Notes: generated by a model from the sequence alone, not told the origin. Shown: positions 7,719 to 16,573, counted from the first letter of the stretch. The stretch is 64,000 nt of DNA from JAGXTF01 sp044224315 (GCA_044224315.1 JBGAKR010000001.1:1302001-1366000), one strand, 5' to 3'. Numbers and translations: made by a program.

Positions 7719-10700
7719 AAACTCGTTTGATTACTAATTGGCAATAATGGGTATAGACCGTCATTTGACTGAATCAATATTAATGGTGGCATTGGAAATC
7801 TCACAGGAAGCAAAGCAGGGATTTCTTCAAAAAACAAATGTCCCGCCGCTCTTGCACCATATACTTTAGAGTTTCGCAAGCTTTGGTTTATCCCCTTAAG
7901 ATATTCAGGTACTTTATTAAAATGTACTGGGTGCGAACCCCATGCAAATCGATATTTCATCGTCTTACTAATTGGGTCCCACCCTTTTCCTAACCGAAAC
8001 CAATTATTATTGTTTATTCCAGATGTTTTTAAAAACTTATCAATAGGATTGGGTTTTTGTCCATTCGCATCAATTCTATTAATCGGATCATTATCCGCAT
8101 ACACAAACAAATTGGTATTCCACACCGGGTCTTCGGCCAGGAACCTACCGGTGCTGGGCTGATAATACCGGGCTTTCATATAATACAGGTCTGGTGCATC
8201 CTGCTGTACTCCGTGGCGGCCAACATAGGTATATGGGTTGGTCCAGTTGATAGAGCCACCCTCCTCAATGACCGTACCCCATGGATCGTATTTGTAGTAT
8301 TTGATCAGGTCTCCTTTCTCATCGGTAATGCCAATAACACTGCCCCTGAAATCGAATAGGTAATAAAATACACTGTCCGTTTTGGGGTCAATTCGGGCAA
8401 CCAGTCCGTTACCCCATACATAGCCACTTATTTCAGTACCGTTTTTGGTGCCTTCTGCCAAAACATTTCCTGTAACATGGTCTACTGCATAATATACATT
8501 GTTTTTACGCCTTCTGAAACCCATGGGGTCGTATTCATAAATCGTTGAATCTGCGCCTGTTCTTATCTTTACCAAACGTTCATACTCATCCCATTCATAG
8601 GCAGTAGTGCCCGATGCGGTGATATTACCGGCCCCATCACTGGTGTAAGACTTACCGTTACCTGTTTGAATCCTGTTGCGGTTTTCATAGGCATAAGTTT
8701 TCTGTGAACCATTTGTAAGTTTTGGAAACGCATTCTTTGCATTTCCTTTGTAAATGATATTCAAATTTTCTCGGGTATGATTACCCTTTCTGTTCAGCGA
8801 AGCTCCAAGGCTGTAAAGCAGTGTTCCGGATTTATTGATGGCCCACATGCTGTCTGGTCTGCCAAGGGTATCGTAATGATAGTTTACAATCACTCCATTT
8901 CCCAATTCTTCCTGAATAGGCTGTCCATCTTTCCTGTATGAATAAGTAGCATATTTTTTAAAGGATTGATTTGGATTCCATATATTTTCAATTAATCCGT
9001 TTTGATAATTATAAGTGTAATCCATAAGCCATCCTGTGCCACCTTGCATTTGGGGGTATGCTATTCGTGTTGTTCTTCCACCCTGATCTGTATAATGTTG
9101 AATATTGTCTGAAGGAGTTGTAAAAAAACCATCTGTGGCACTCCATTCATGTCTGTTAAATTTATCCCTGTCGGGTCCTGTAGTGTAATAAATAAATCGT
9201 TTTCCTTTGTCAGAATTAATCCACCATAAATTTTTATTATCTCTGTAGGTATAATATTTATGTCCATCGGTAGCTAGCAAACCTGTGTGTTTAGTACCGG
9301 GATAATCCTTTTCATTAAAATAAGTATATTTAAACTGGTTACCACTTTTTGAAATGAAACTGTCTAATGACCCATCTTGATAATATTTCCAACTTTTTTT
9401 ATTTATGCCATCACTTTCGCCAATCAAATCATCTGTAGGAAAATTATAGAGCAGAGTTGTTTTATGTCCTTTGGGAGAAGTAATAGAAACCAGATTGTCA
9501 TTTTTGTCATATGCATATTTGGTAGTAAGATTTAACCCCGAAATGTCTTTCGCAAATGAGATTACATTGTCATTTTCATCATAAGCAATTGAAGAAACAA
9601 CATCATTCTCATCCGTTACCAAAATTAATCGGCTTAATGTATCATAGCTGAAATATTGTTTTGGCTGATCTGCATATTTCGGCGAAAAAGTTCGCGCATT
9701 CCTGGTTATGGTTCGAATTATATTGCCATTTGAGTTATACTTAAATTCTGTTAAAACTTTATTGGGTGTAATAATGTAAGCCAATGTATGGTTGTCCGAC
9801 CAATACGAATATTCCGTTTTAACCTCGCCGCCGGTATTTGGATTTTTTACAATGTAAATTACGTTGCCCCATTGGTCATATGTATATTCGGTTTCTCTTC
9901 TCCAGGTTTCCGTGCAGTTGTAATCATATTCCAAGAGCAAATCCCCATATTGGTTATATATGTATTCATATTTAACACTGTCGTTGAACAGGCTATCCAA
10001 CAACACCACGGATTTTATGTACCCGTAGTTATCATATCGGTATATTTTTTTGATTTTTAAAATCTGATCGCTTTCCTCCACCAACCGGTTCTCGGCATCA
10101 TATTTATTGATTATAGCTGCGTTTTTTGAAATATTACTAACTGCATTACCAACTTTATCAATATTGTAATTTGTGGTAATTGTTTCTAAATTTTGTGTAA
10201 CGGATACTTTTGATTGCTGGCTGGTCCATTGAAGTGTATAATTGGGTTTATACTCAATATTCACCGAGTAATTTCCTGAATAACTTTGCTTTAATTTTCG
10301 TGAATAATATCCATTATTGATTGTATTGCCATTGGGTCGCGTTATTGTAGCCAACAAGTGTACTGGAAATATTGTGGTAGTATAGTGTTCATCGTATGCA
10401 TATTCTGTTTTTTGATTTTTAGCATCAATAGAGTATACTAAATTAAGTTGAAAAGTATCTACCTTAAATGAGATTATTCGCCCGGCTGGGTCAACAACGC
10501 TGGAAAGCAAGTTTGTGCCATATTCATAATTATAGGATAGAAATCTTTTTGAATAGCTGTCAGTTACTTTTTTTAGCAACATAGGCTCCCAGCCTGCCCA
10601 CGGACTTGAGCCCTTAGTGTATTCAAACATCAAAAAATGTTCGTTGTTATTTATTATTTTTTCAATGCTTAAAACTGTAAATGCAACGGGGTCTATATTT

Positions 10701-12376
10701 CTAAATATAAACTTCATTCTGCCACGCGTAATGGTAACTTTCGCGGGGTGCCCTAAGTTGTTTAAGGAGTCGATAGATAGCCTGTCGATTAATCCTTTTG
10801 TCTCATATTTATTTTGTGTTAATGAATATGTGTGGGTGCTACCATCTGGCCAGTAAATAATCATACGCTTCGCTGTACCAGAAATGTTGCCAACTATTTT
10901 AATAAAATAATGATTGGCATGGGTCCATCCGCCGCCCAATGGTTGTAACTTATTTCTCAACGTAGTATTCTCTTGTGGAATATCATAGTGCAGAATGGGC
11001 AATTCAAGCATATTTGAATGATAAGAATGCGAAAAAACCAAGGGTAATCCGCCCCCTTGGATGGAAAATCCATTATCGCTGTATTCATGAAAAACGCCAT
11101 TTTCATATCCCCCTTTGTTTTCACCGTTGGAACTGATGGTATTCGGAGTATAAAAATCTTCTGCTGATATTCCTGCAGGTAACAAATTCCGCTTAATTAT
11201 TCTCGATATAATAACATAAGCGTTTTCATAGCTGAAATATGCATCATTGCCAAAGTTTGCTTTACCTGATGCGCATGGAGTTGTTATGGTATTGTCTAGC
11301 AGTCCGTTTAAATATGCCCTGGTAAGCCAGGGTACATTCTTATTATTTTTGGCAACATCACAAAACGAATTGCTGCTGGCCGTGGAATTCTTATCATATA
11401 CTACCATATCTGCACCCATATTCACAGCCTCAAGTATTGCTCTTATTCCTGTGCTTCGGTTCATAGTGCCTGCATTAACTACATAATGTTCACGATCATA
11501 GGGTGAAACACCATCCGTACCATACCCAGTTAATTTATCTCTGTATTCCAGAAATAGCATCATCTTGAGGTATCGCCTCTCATCCTGTGAATATTCTGAC
11601 AGGTCTGAAAATACATCGGGGAAATAATCCAGGTAGGCAAGGTCACCAGGGTTAAATAGCACTTTACCCATGAGCTTTGCCAATTCCAATTTTGAGATAG
11701 GTGAATTAAGGGTTGCAATATTCTGGCTTTTGTCGATAATGCCGTACTTACAAAGTAATTCCATAGCAGTATCCACGTAACCTGCAGGGCGGTTGTTACC
11801 TGACCAGCTTATACAGCTGCTTGATGGGACGGTAAGAACACTGACATCGTCAATTCTTATTGTTGTTGCAAGGGAGCTATTGGTGTAACCAGAAAATTTC
11901 AATCTTAGCGTTTTACTGGTTGGAACCCCGGTAATGGAATAAATTTTTCTTTGATAATATTTAGAATAATCGGTATTGGAGATTTTGGGGATTGTGGCAA
12001 TTACAGAGCCATTGCTTGGATCGATTAATGTAATATCACAGTAATCATTCTTTAAAGTGGTCAGAGAATCAGCCGTACTTATTTTAAACCAAAAGCTCAG
12101 AATTAAATCAGGCGAATTACTTGGGATATTGATATCCTGCCACAGCTCTCCCGATAAATTGTTACTAGGCTGTCCGTTATAATCAGCCAGGTAAGCATAA
12201 CCTGGTGAACTGTTATAATTGGAATATTTTGTATTGAATTGGAAATTGTTGCTTCGGCTCCAATTGGTTGAACCGTAATATGCCCCAGTAAAATTGCCAT
12301 CTAAGATCAACTCAGACTGACAATATGAATAAAATGGGCAAACTAAAGAAATACAGATTACAATGTATTTAAACAT
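7715..12376 (-). CDS. Large secreted RHS repeat protein with SLH-like region and polymorphic C-terminus
   Basis: 1553 residues. A signal peptide (to about FYSYCQ) is followed by a jelly-roll, carbohydrate-binding-like domain (about 20-185). Next come two S-layer-homology-like segments (about 200-400, e.g. YGIIDKSQ...KLELAKLMGKV). A DUF6531-like RHS entry domain (about 425-560, with GGGWTHANHY) leads into many YD repeats. The RHS core ends with DLYYMKARYYQPSTGRFLAEDP and VYADNDPINRIDANG. The last roughly 115 residues follow this core as a distinct tail, as in polymorphic toxins. Other than YD units, I do not recognise a catalytic motif in the tail. RHS proteins wrap a C-terminal cargo in a beta shell. 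There is no T9SS CTD; the next gene, overlapping by 4 bases, carries one. Confidence 0.92.
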   Translation of the reverse strand: MFKYIVICISLVCPFYSYCQSELILDGNFTGAYYGSTNWSRSNNFQFNTKYSNYNSSPGYAYLADYNGQPSNNLSGELWQDINIPSNSPDLILSFWFKISTADSLTTLKNDYCDITLIDPSNGSVIATIPKISNTDYSKYYQRKIYSITGVPTSKTLRLKFSGYTNSSLATTIRIDDVSVLTVPSSSCISWSGNNRPAGYVDTAMELLCKYGIIDKSQNIATLNSPISKLELAKLMGKVLFNPGDLAYLDYFPDVFSDLSEYSQDERRYLKMMLFLEYRDKLTGYGTDGVSPYDREHYVVNAGTMNRSTGIRAILEAVNMGADMVVYDKNSTASSNSFCDVAKNNKNVPWLTRAYLNGLLDNTITTPCASGKANFGNDAYFSYENAYVIISRIIKRNLLPAGISAEDFYTPNTISSNGENKGGYENGVFHEYSDNGFSIQGGGLPLVFSHSYHSNMLELPILHYDIPQENTTLRNKLQPLGGGWTHANHYFIKIVGNISGTAKRMIIYWPDGSTHTYSLTQNKYETKGLIDRLSIDSLNNLGHPAKVTITRGRMKFIFRNIDPVAFTVLSIEKIINNNEHFLMFEYTKGSSPWAGWEPMLLKKVTDSYSKRFLSYNYEYGTNLLSSVVDPAGRIISFKVDTFQLNLVYSIDAKNQKTEYAYDEHYTTTIFPVHLLATITRPNGNTINNGYYSRKLKQSYSGNYSVNIEYKPNYTLQWTSQQSKVSVTQNLETITTNYNIDKVGNAVSNISKNAAIINKYDAENRLVEESDQILKIKKIYRYDNYGYIKSVVLLDSLFNDSVKYEYIYNQYGDLLLEYDYNCTETWRRETEYTYDQWGNVIYIVKNPNTGGEVKTEYSYWSDNHTLAYIITPNKVLTEFKYNSNGNIIRTITRNARTFSPKYADQPKQYFSYDTLSRLILVTDENDVVSSIAYDENDNVISFAKDISGLNLTTKYAYDKNDNLVSITSPKGHKTTLLYNFPTDDLIGESDGINKKSWKYYQDGSLDSFISKSGNQFKYTYFNEKDYPGTKHTGLLATDGHKYYTYRDNKNLWWINSDKGKRFIYYTTGPDRDKFNRHEWSATDGFFTTPSDNIQHYTDQGGRTTRIAYPQMQGGTGWLMDYTYNYQNGLIENIWNPNQSFKKYATYSYRKDGQPIQEELGNGVIVNYHYDTLGRPDSMWAINKSGTLLYSLGASLNRKGNHTRENLNIIYKGNAKNAFPKLTNGSQKTYAYENRNRIQTGNGKSYTSDGAGNITASGTTAYEWDEYERLVKIRTGADSTIYEYDPMGFRRRKNNVYYAVDHVTGNVLAEGTKNGTEISGYVWGNGLVARIDPKTDSVFYYLFDFRGSVIGITDEKGDLIKYYKYDPWGTVIEEGGSINWTNPYTYVGRHGVQQDAPDLYYMKARYYQPSTGRFLAEDPVWNTNLFVYADNDPINRIDANGQKPNPIDKFLKTSGINNNNWFRLGKGWDPISKTMKYRFAWGSHPVHFNKVPEYLKGINQSLRNSKVYGARAAGHLFFEEIPALLPVRFPMPPLILIQSNDGLYPLLPISNQTSL

Positions 12377-12404
12377 GGATGGGTAGAATTAGTTGATTTT
12401 ATAA

Positions 12405-12433
12405 CAAATATATAATTTTTTCTGAAACTACAA
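12405..12433 (-). promoter_or_regulatory. Promoter of the RHS gene
   Basis: On the minus strand TTG (12433-12431) is followed after 18 bases by TATATTTG (12412-12405), matching the Bacteroidota -33 TTG and -7 TAnnTTTG boxes with acceptable spacing. The ATG follows 28 bases after the -7 box. The opposite strand also carries TAGATTTG at 12436-12443, which could serve the small plus-strand ORFs. Confidence 0.6.
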
Positions 12434-12612
12434 AATAGATTTGAATTAATATGTTTTTTCGATGGATATAAATTGCTCTCTATCTTCCCACTCTCTCAAC
12501 TCCACATTGCACTTGTTCAGCAATTGCTGGTTTAGCCCTGCTCAAGGTGGTCCTGCGGGGTTATCAACAATTTTCTGCTGTAATATCGGATTTTGAAATA
12601 ATTAAAACCACT

Positions 12613-12690
12613 ATGGGAAAAACCAAATGTCCGGGAGGTTGGCCAAGCGCAACTGGCAAACTTTCAGGCAGCGGCCGCAACAATAAATAA
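12613..12690 (+). CDS. Tiny Gly/Lys-rich protein, 25 residues
   Basis: ATG at 12613 to TAA at 12688-12690 encodes a 25-residue peptide beginning MGKTKCPGGWPSATG and ending SGSGRNNK. It has no signal peptide or membrane segment and is probably disordered. I include it because its composition (G, S, K, N, P) matches that of the next small ORF on the same strand, because it reads like a compact peptide rather than random sequence, and because a terminator follows the second ORF. No function is known to me. A chance ORF is possible. Confidence 0.4.
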   Translation: MGKTKCPGGWPSATGKLSGSGRNNK

Positions 12691-12758
12691 GGCCTCTCCA
12701 AACAGTAAAATAACGAAGGAATGCGCCTTCACATGTCTAACCAATTCATTGTAAAAAA

Positions 12759-12893
12759 ATGTCAAAAGGAACAAAGCCAGCAGACAACAGTGCAAACCGA
12801 CAAAACCCAAACAAAGGTACGAATGGCACCAACAAGGCCTACGACCAAAACCAGGGTTATCGTGGGAAGCAACTGAATCCCAATCAAAAGTAA
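12759..12893 (+). CDS. Small disordered Asn/Lys/Gly-rich protein, 44 residues
   Basis: ATG at 12759 to TAA at 12891-12893 encodes 44 residues beginning MSKGTKPADNSANRQNPNKG and ending GYRGKQLNPNQK. It is rich in N, K, Q and G with no hydrophobic segment, so it should be soluble and disordered. A strong hairpin terminator begins 10 bases after the stop, good evidence that transcription ends here on the plus strand. I have an impression of similar tiny proteins in other Bacteroidota but cannot verify it. The role is unknown; a small stress or nucleic-acid-binding peptide would fit the composition. Confidence 0.5.
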   Translation: MSKGTKPADNSANRQNPNKGTNGTNKAYDQNQGYRGKQLNPNQK

Positions 12894-12903
12894 GTGAAGT
12901 AAA

Positions 12904-12930
12904 AAAAAGGCGCCACCTAGGCGCCTTTTT
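12904..12930. terminator. Bidirectional terminator
   Basis: GGCGCC at 12909-12914 pairs with GGCGCC at 12920-12925 around an ACCTA loop. Five A on the left pair with five T on the right, giving a U-tract in both directions. It separates the plus-strand small ORF ending at 12893 from the minus-strand ORF ending at 12936. Confidence 0.85.
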
Positions 12931-12935
12931 GAATT

Positions 12936-13079
12936 TTAATCCTTGATTTGCTTTTCTAAATAGGCAATAGCACTGATAATGAAAATTGCAACCCCGATAA
13001 TTTTTACAATCCGGGCACTATTATCATATACGGTAATTCTTTGTTTTCCTATTTGAATTGTAGCTCTTTCATTTTTCAT
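12936..13079 (-). CDS. Small single-pass membrane protein, 47 residues
   Basis: ATG at 13079 to TAA at 12936-12938. The protein starts MKNERATIQIGKQRITVYDN and carries one hydrophobic segment, IVKIIGVAIFIISAIAYL, at about 24-41, followed by a short charged tail. It should be an inner-membrane peptide with a cytosolic beta-rich N-terminus. Its start overlaps the end of the preceding ORF (13069) by 11 bases, and it stops just before the bidirectional terminator. It could therefore be the last gene of the toxin-antitoxin transcript. Function unknown. Confidence 0.55.
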   Translation of the reverse strand: MKNERATIQIGKQRITVYDNSARIVKIIGVAIFIISAIAYLEKQIKD

Positions 13080-13449
13080 ATTTTGTAATATTAAAATTAG
13101 TTGCTGCGCACGCCCCCACTCTCAACCCGGGGGGGTTAGGTATTGATTTGTTTAATCTTAACTGTTTCGCACTTTTAATTAGTAAGCATTTAGAAAAAAT
13201 ATTTCTAAAAAACTTTTTTAAAATTCCGTTTCCTTTCAATTCGTTAATCAGCATAAAATTCTGGGATTCCCTAAATTCTAGTGGATATATAGGTATGTAT
13301 TTCAAACTATTTATTTCTGAGGCGTTTGAATAAGGCCTAAGGAAATCAACAATGCAGGGTACTATTACCTTGCGAACCCACATAGATTTCCAAACTTCTG
13401 TGGAATATTTTTCTATGATTATTTTGTTAATATTAATTTTCATTCCCAA
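13069..13449 (-). CDS. Hypothetical protein overlapping the antitoxin gene
   Basis: 126 residues. The first 100 residues look protein-like (EVWKSMWVRKVIVPCIVDFL, then PIYPLEFRESQNFML), while the last 25 run through a C/G-rich stretch and are less convincing. Its start overlaps the end of the Panacea antitoxin gene by 17 bases (or by 11 if the second Met at 13443 is used), and its end overlaps the 47-residue membrane ORF. Such chained overlaps suggest one operon. I do not recognise a family. It may be a chance ORF in the spacer behind the antitoxin. Confidence 0.35.
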   Translation of the reverse strand: MGMKININKIIIEKYSTEVWKSMWVRKVIVPCIVDFLRPYSNASEINSLKYIPIYPLEFRESQNFMLINELKGNGILKKFFRNIFSKCLLIKSAKQLRLNKSIPNPPGLRVGACAATNFNITKYEK

Positions 13450-14449
13450 TTCCTTTCAGTTGAAAAGCATAAGAATACGGAATTAGTTCATGATTTTTTA
13501 CCATTTCTTTCCAACCAGTTTCTTCATGGCTAAGATTAATAATATCCTGTGTTTTAAGTGGTTTTAATCTGTTTAGTACAGTTTGCAAAGTGCTTAATTC
13601 GGGTTCACTAAGATGCAGTGGTTTAAAGGGATGCCTCTTTGATGGTTTTAATTGTTCCTTTAGAGTTCCATCACTCTTTTCTTCGGCATTAATTTCTATT
13701 ATACCGATGTTTGCAAAATGTTCGTAGATTGACTGATATCTGTTAGGCACTGGACCCATCTGGATTGCTCGGTAAGGTAAGCCACTGATTGAGTGACATG
13801 TGGTTTGGAAATGATAAAAATCGGCATAAAATAACAATTTATTTATTTGTGTTTTCCAAGGCATGCAATTCTCAGTAAAAAACTGAATCATTTCTCCAAG
13901 TTTTTTTAAATTCGGCTTAGTATAACCATTAATTATACCCTCATATTTTGTGCTTAATAGATAATCTTCTGCCTTTTGTTCAAAGCTGTAGGCATAGTTT
14001 TGTTTAATGATTTTTTGAATATGCTCTAGGATTTTACTTTTTGCTTTGGGCTCTAGGTTATCACTAAGGTCTATTAGTTTCTTAAAATCGTACGGGTTTG
14101 CAGCTAATAGAATAAGTTTTGCATTTGATGCACTTGGGATTTCGCCGCTTTCGTAGTTGCGATAACCATTTATGCCCAAGCCTAATATTTCCGACATTTT
14201 GCTAGCGGGTAGTTCATAATTCTCCCTAATCGATTTAATTTCCTCCGGAAAAGGAATATGATGTTTGTCGCGGTACTGATTATATACCTGCTCCATGTTT
14301 AGCTCATCCTGGGCTGTGCTTGTAAATTTGCTATCTGAATCGGAACAATAGAAATAGTGGAATTCAATTTTGAACTTTTCTCGCCTGAATTCCAGCTCGC
14401 GAGGTTCTATTTTGGCAACCATTGTTTTTCCAGTTATCGGACTATTCAT
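13433..14449 (-). CDS. Panacea/DUF4065 antitoxin with MqsA-like HTH domain
   Basis: 338 residues. The N-terminus (SPITGKTM, then FRREKFKIEFHYFYC) resembles MqsA-type antitoxins but has lost the paired zinc-finger cysteines. A helix-turn-helix follows at about 60-115 (IPFPEEIKSIRENYELPASK, MSEILGLGINGYRNYESGEI). Residues about 175-260 form a Panacea (DUF4065/SocA-like) domain: LKKLGEMIQFF, INKLLFYADFYHF, SGLPYRAIQMGPVPNRYQ. Panacea domains neutralise partner toxins directly, and the HTH should bind the operon promoter. It begins 3 bases after the stop of the toxin gene. Toxin-first order and tight spacing fit a type II system. Confidence is high for domains and moderate for partner identity. 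Confidence 0.85.
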   Translation of the reverse strand: MNSPITGKTMVAKIEPRELEFRREKFKIEFHYFYCSDSDSKFTSTAQDELNMEQVYNQYRDKHHIPFPEEIKSIRENYELPASKMSEILGLGINGYRNYESGEIPSASNAKLILLAANPYDFKKLIDLSDNLEPKAKSKILEHIQKIIKQNYAYSFEQKAEDYLLSTKYEGIINGYTKPNLKKLGEMIQFFTENCMPWKTQINKLLFYADFYHFQTTCHSISGLPYRAIQMGPVPNRYQSIYEHFANIGIIEINAEEKSDGTLKEQLKPSKRHPFKPLHLSEPELSTLQTVLNRLKPLKTQDIINLSHEETGWKEMVKNHELIPYSYAFQLKGIGNEN

Positions 14450-14452
14450 GTT

Positions 14453-14803
14453 TTATTTTTTTAAAGGATATTTCAAAGATTTTTCTGCGGGATGGAATGA
14501 TATACATATAACTGGAGAGCTCTTGGATCCCATACTAATCTTTATATATATTTCAACCCCTTTAACTTTTTTCCCAAAAACCCACATTTCACCTAGGTTA
14601 TTAAGATTGTCTGTATAAGGTCCTTCTGAGTAATCTTCAATAGACAAGCTTTGAATAACTTCAATTCTTTGCTTGCTTGTAAGTTCAAGGTCCAGCAAAG
14701 CTTGGGTGTTTTTACTCCTGTCATCACGAAAAACGATTTCCCATACCTTCATTTTTTGATGAAAATCATTCAAAAATTGTTTTACCAAGTCATGAGAATT
14801 CAT
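14453..14803 (-). CDS. MqsR-like (RelE-fold) toxin
   Basis: 116 residues, first gene of the toxin-antitoxin pair. The sequence VWEIVFRDDRSKNTQALLDL, the LELTSKQRIEVIQSLSIEDY segment, a MWVFGK strand, VEIYIKI and a C-terminal CISFHPAEKSLKYP match the layout of MqsR-type mRNA interferases, whose C-terminal strand ends in ISF. These toxins cleave mRNA at the ribosome or free in the cytoplasm. Length is slightly over the about 98 residues of E. coli MqsR. The adjacent antitoxin has an MqsA-like HTH, which supports the call. A related RelE-superfamily toxin is possible. Confidence 0.65.
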   Translation of the reverse strand: MNSHDLVKQFLNDFHQKMKVWEIVFRDDRSKNTQALLDLELTSKQRIEVIQSLSIEDYSEGPYTDNLNNLGEMWVFGKKVKGVEIYIKISMGSKSSPVICISFHPAEKSLKYPLKK

Positions 14804-14813
14804 TTTTCACATG

Positions 14814-14891
14814 CAAATATATAAGAAAGCCACAAAACCAACAAAAAAGTTGTAAAAAAGTTTAAAAAGGACGTAAAACCAACAATAAAGT
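14814..14891 (-). promoter_or_regulatory. Toxin-antitoxin promoter with two direct-repeat operator candidates
   Basis: On the minus strand TATATTTG (14821-14814) matches the -7 box, with TTG candidates 17 or 20 bases upstream. Upstream lie two 17-base direct repeats on the plus strand, at 14834-14850 and 14875-14891. They share AAAACCAACAA and AAAGT with one mismatch and have starts 41 bases apart, about four helical turns. They are good candidates for binding by the HTH antitoxin. Confidence 0.55.
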
Positions 14892-14910
14892 GCAATATAC
14901 AAAGCCCTCC

Positions 14911-15102
14911 TCAGGGCCCCTTCCCCCGCCCCCGCTTCTTCAGCCACTGAATCAGGGTTTTAAGGCCCAGGGTAGTGAGGTAACCCACGCCGGCACCTAT
15001 GGCGGCGCGGAGGATGAGGTCGGGGAGGGTGTCGGAGCCCAGGCTGGCCAGCATGGCCAGGAGGGTGTTGAGCAGGGTATTGAGGTTATTTGTGACTTGC
15101 AT
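14911..15102 (-). CDS. Small membrane protein, 63 residues
   Basis: ATG at 15102 (MQVTNNLNTLL) to TGA at 14911-14913. An in-frame Met at 15222 exists, but the extra 40 residues look random, so the shorter start is used. Two hydrophobic stretches (about 9-21 and 30-48) and a strongly basic tail (KKRGRGKGP) suggest a small inner-membrane, possibly holin-like, protein. The basic tail may be cytosolic. It lies 120 bases downstream of the 249-residue gene on the same strand. A GCCCT-GAGG-AGGGC hairpin overlaps the stop (14904-14917) and may be a weak terminator. Function unknown. Confidence 0.55.
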   Translation of the reverse strand: MQVTNNLNTLLNTLLAMLASLGSDTLPDLILRAAIGAGVGYLTTLGLKTLIQWLKKRGRGKGP

Positions 15103-15222
15103 GTTTTTTGAATTGTTTTTTAAGAGCCCGGCTGGGCATTGGTTTTTTGGATGGAGAATGCATACTATTTTTAGGGTAACAAAAAGCAGGGCAGTGCAGG
15201 TTTGCACCGCCCCGCGTTTCAA

Positions 15223-15972
15223 TCACAGGGTTTCAACAATGCCCAGGGTATTGAAGGCATTATTGTTGAGGGGGTAGTAAACCCCGTTCAGTTCCTGCCC
15301 GAATTCTACCTTGATGGCATAGAACTCGGCAAACGTACCTGTAACGGCCGGGGCCAGGGTAAAGCTAAGGTTTACCGGGGTGGTGTTGAGCGGTATGGTT
15401 TGGGGCGTGGAAATTTGGGTGTGCGACTCTTTGCTGCCAAAATCTACCTGCGCGCGGGCATGGCAAATGCGGGCATGCGTGGCGCCCTGGGGCCTGGCTA
15501 TGTGCAGGCTGGGCAGCAGTCCGTTAATGTCTAGCTGACCCGTGCTGGTATCTAATTGATACTGGCATTTGAGCACCTGCCCCAGCGGACTGTCGATGTT
15601 GAACTCCAGGCCCTTGAACAAACCGATGGCGCCGGGTACGGCAAGGCCTACCGATACCAAACGCTGTCCGCGCACACTGGAAACATCCAGGTTTTTAATG
15701 CGGGCCATAAGGCTGGTTAGGCGCGGGTGCAACTTGCCATCGCTTGCATTGGCGCTCATGCCTACAAAGGCGCTGCACAGCAGTTTACTGGCCGAAGTAA
15801 TTTCGGCTAATTCCGACATGTTTTCGCGGGTGCGTTCAAAGCGCGGGTCGGTTTTAATCAGATTTCCGTCCACGCCCGATTTTTCGCGCGCCACAATTTT
15901 GTCTTTCTTTTTTACAAAGGTTACCCTACCCAGGGTACCTTCAATTTTGATGAATCCTTTTTGGATTGCCAT
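15223..15972 (-). CDS. Uncharacterised Bacteroidota-type protein (IKIEGTLGRVTF family)
   Basis: 249 residues with no signal peptide. It begins MAIQKGFIKIEGTLGRVTFV, followed by REKSGVD and the segment FERTRENMSELAEITSASKL. The rest is predicted beta-rich with hydrophobic/polar alternation and no catalytic motif I recognise. I recall the N-terminal pattern IK-GT-G-(L/V)TF...REK from uncharacterised proteins common in Bacteroidota, but no function. GC content is noticeably higher than in the flanks, and the small membrane ORF downstream shares this, suggesting a unit that moves together. A structural or phage-derived protein is possible. Confidence 0.7.
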   Translation of the reverse strand: MAIQKGFIKIEGTLGRVTFVKKKDKIVAREKSGVDGNLIKTDPRFERTRENMSELAEITSASKLLCSAFVGMSANASDGKLHPRLTSLMARIKNLDVSSVRGQRLVSVGLAVPGAIGLFKGLEFNIDSPLGQVLKCQYQLDTSTGQLDINGLLPSLHIARPQGATHARICHARAQVDFGSKESHTQISTPQTIPLNTTPVNLSFTLAPAVTGTFAEFYAIKVEFGQELNGVYYPLNNNAFNTLGIVETL

Positions 15973-16573
15973 AGTGTTTAAATATTAAATATTGATGTTG
16001 TTTTTGATCGCCATCCCTGTTGTGTTTTGTGCACCAAACCCAAGCCCGTTAGGCAATCTGAAATAAAAACGCCGGGAAGGGCAAAAAAGATACAGCCCTC
16101 GTCGCTTTTGGCGTCTTTGGCACAAAATGGCGTATTTTATCAAATATTTTCTATACGAGAATAAATTAATTACTACAATTAAAAATTCAAATTGTAGTAC
16201 AAAAAACTACATCAAAAAATATTTCATATAAATTGTAATTATTCGGGGTATTTATACGTTTAGGGTGAAATATTAAATCAGAAATAGGTATGAAAAAAAG
16301 GGTGGTAAAAATTAAAATGCAGTGCAATAGGGCTGAGGAAAAAAAACGGAATTGCCTGGCATTAATGGAACGAAGCTGTAGCACAGGATACCCATTGCAT
16401 AAAGGCTGCAGCATCATTTCTTGGAATAGTAGAATAGGATAGAAGCATGCTAAAAGGTAAACAAAAAATTGCCAAAAATATGCGAAAAAGTAAATTAATA
16501 ATTGAATTAAATAAAAAACAAAATCACAAAACCTTTTGGCAGAAAGGGATACATCATAATACAGGTGGGGTAA
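15973..16573. other. AT-rich intergenic region with an inverted repeat
   Basis: No convincing gene. A 10-bp inverted repeat, TACTACAATT at 16171-16180 and AATTGTAGTA at 16190-16199 with a 9-base loop, could be an operator or transcript hairpin upstream of the 15223-15972 gene. The rest is AT-rich spacer. Confidence 0.5.
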
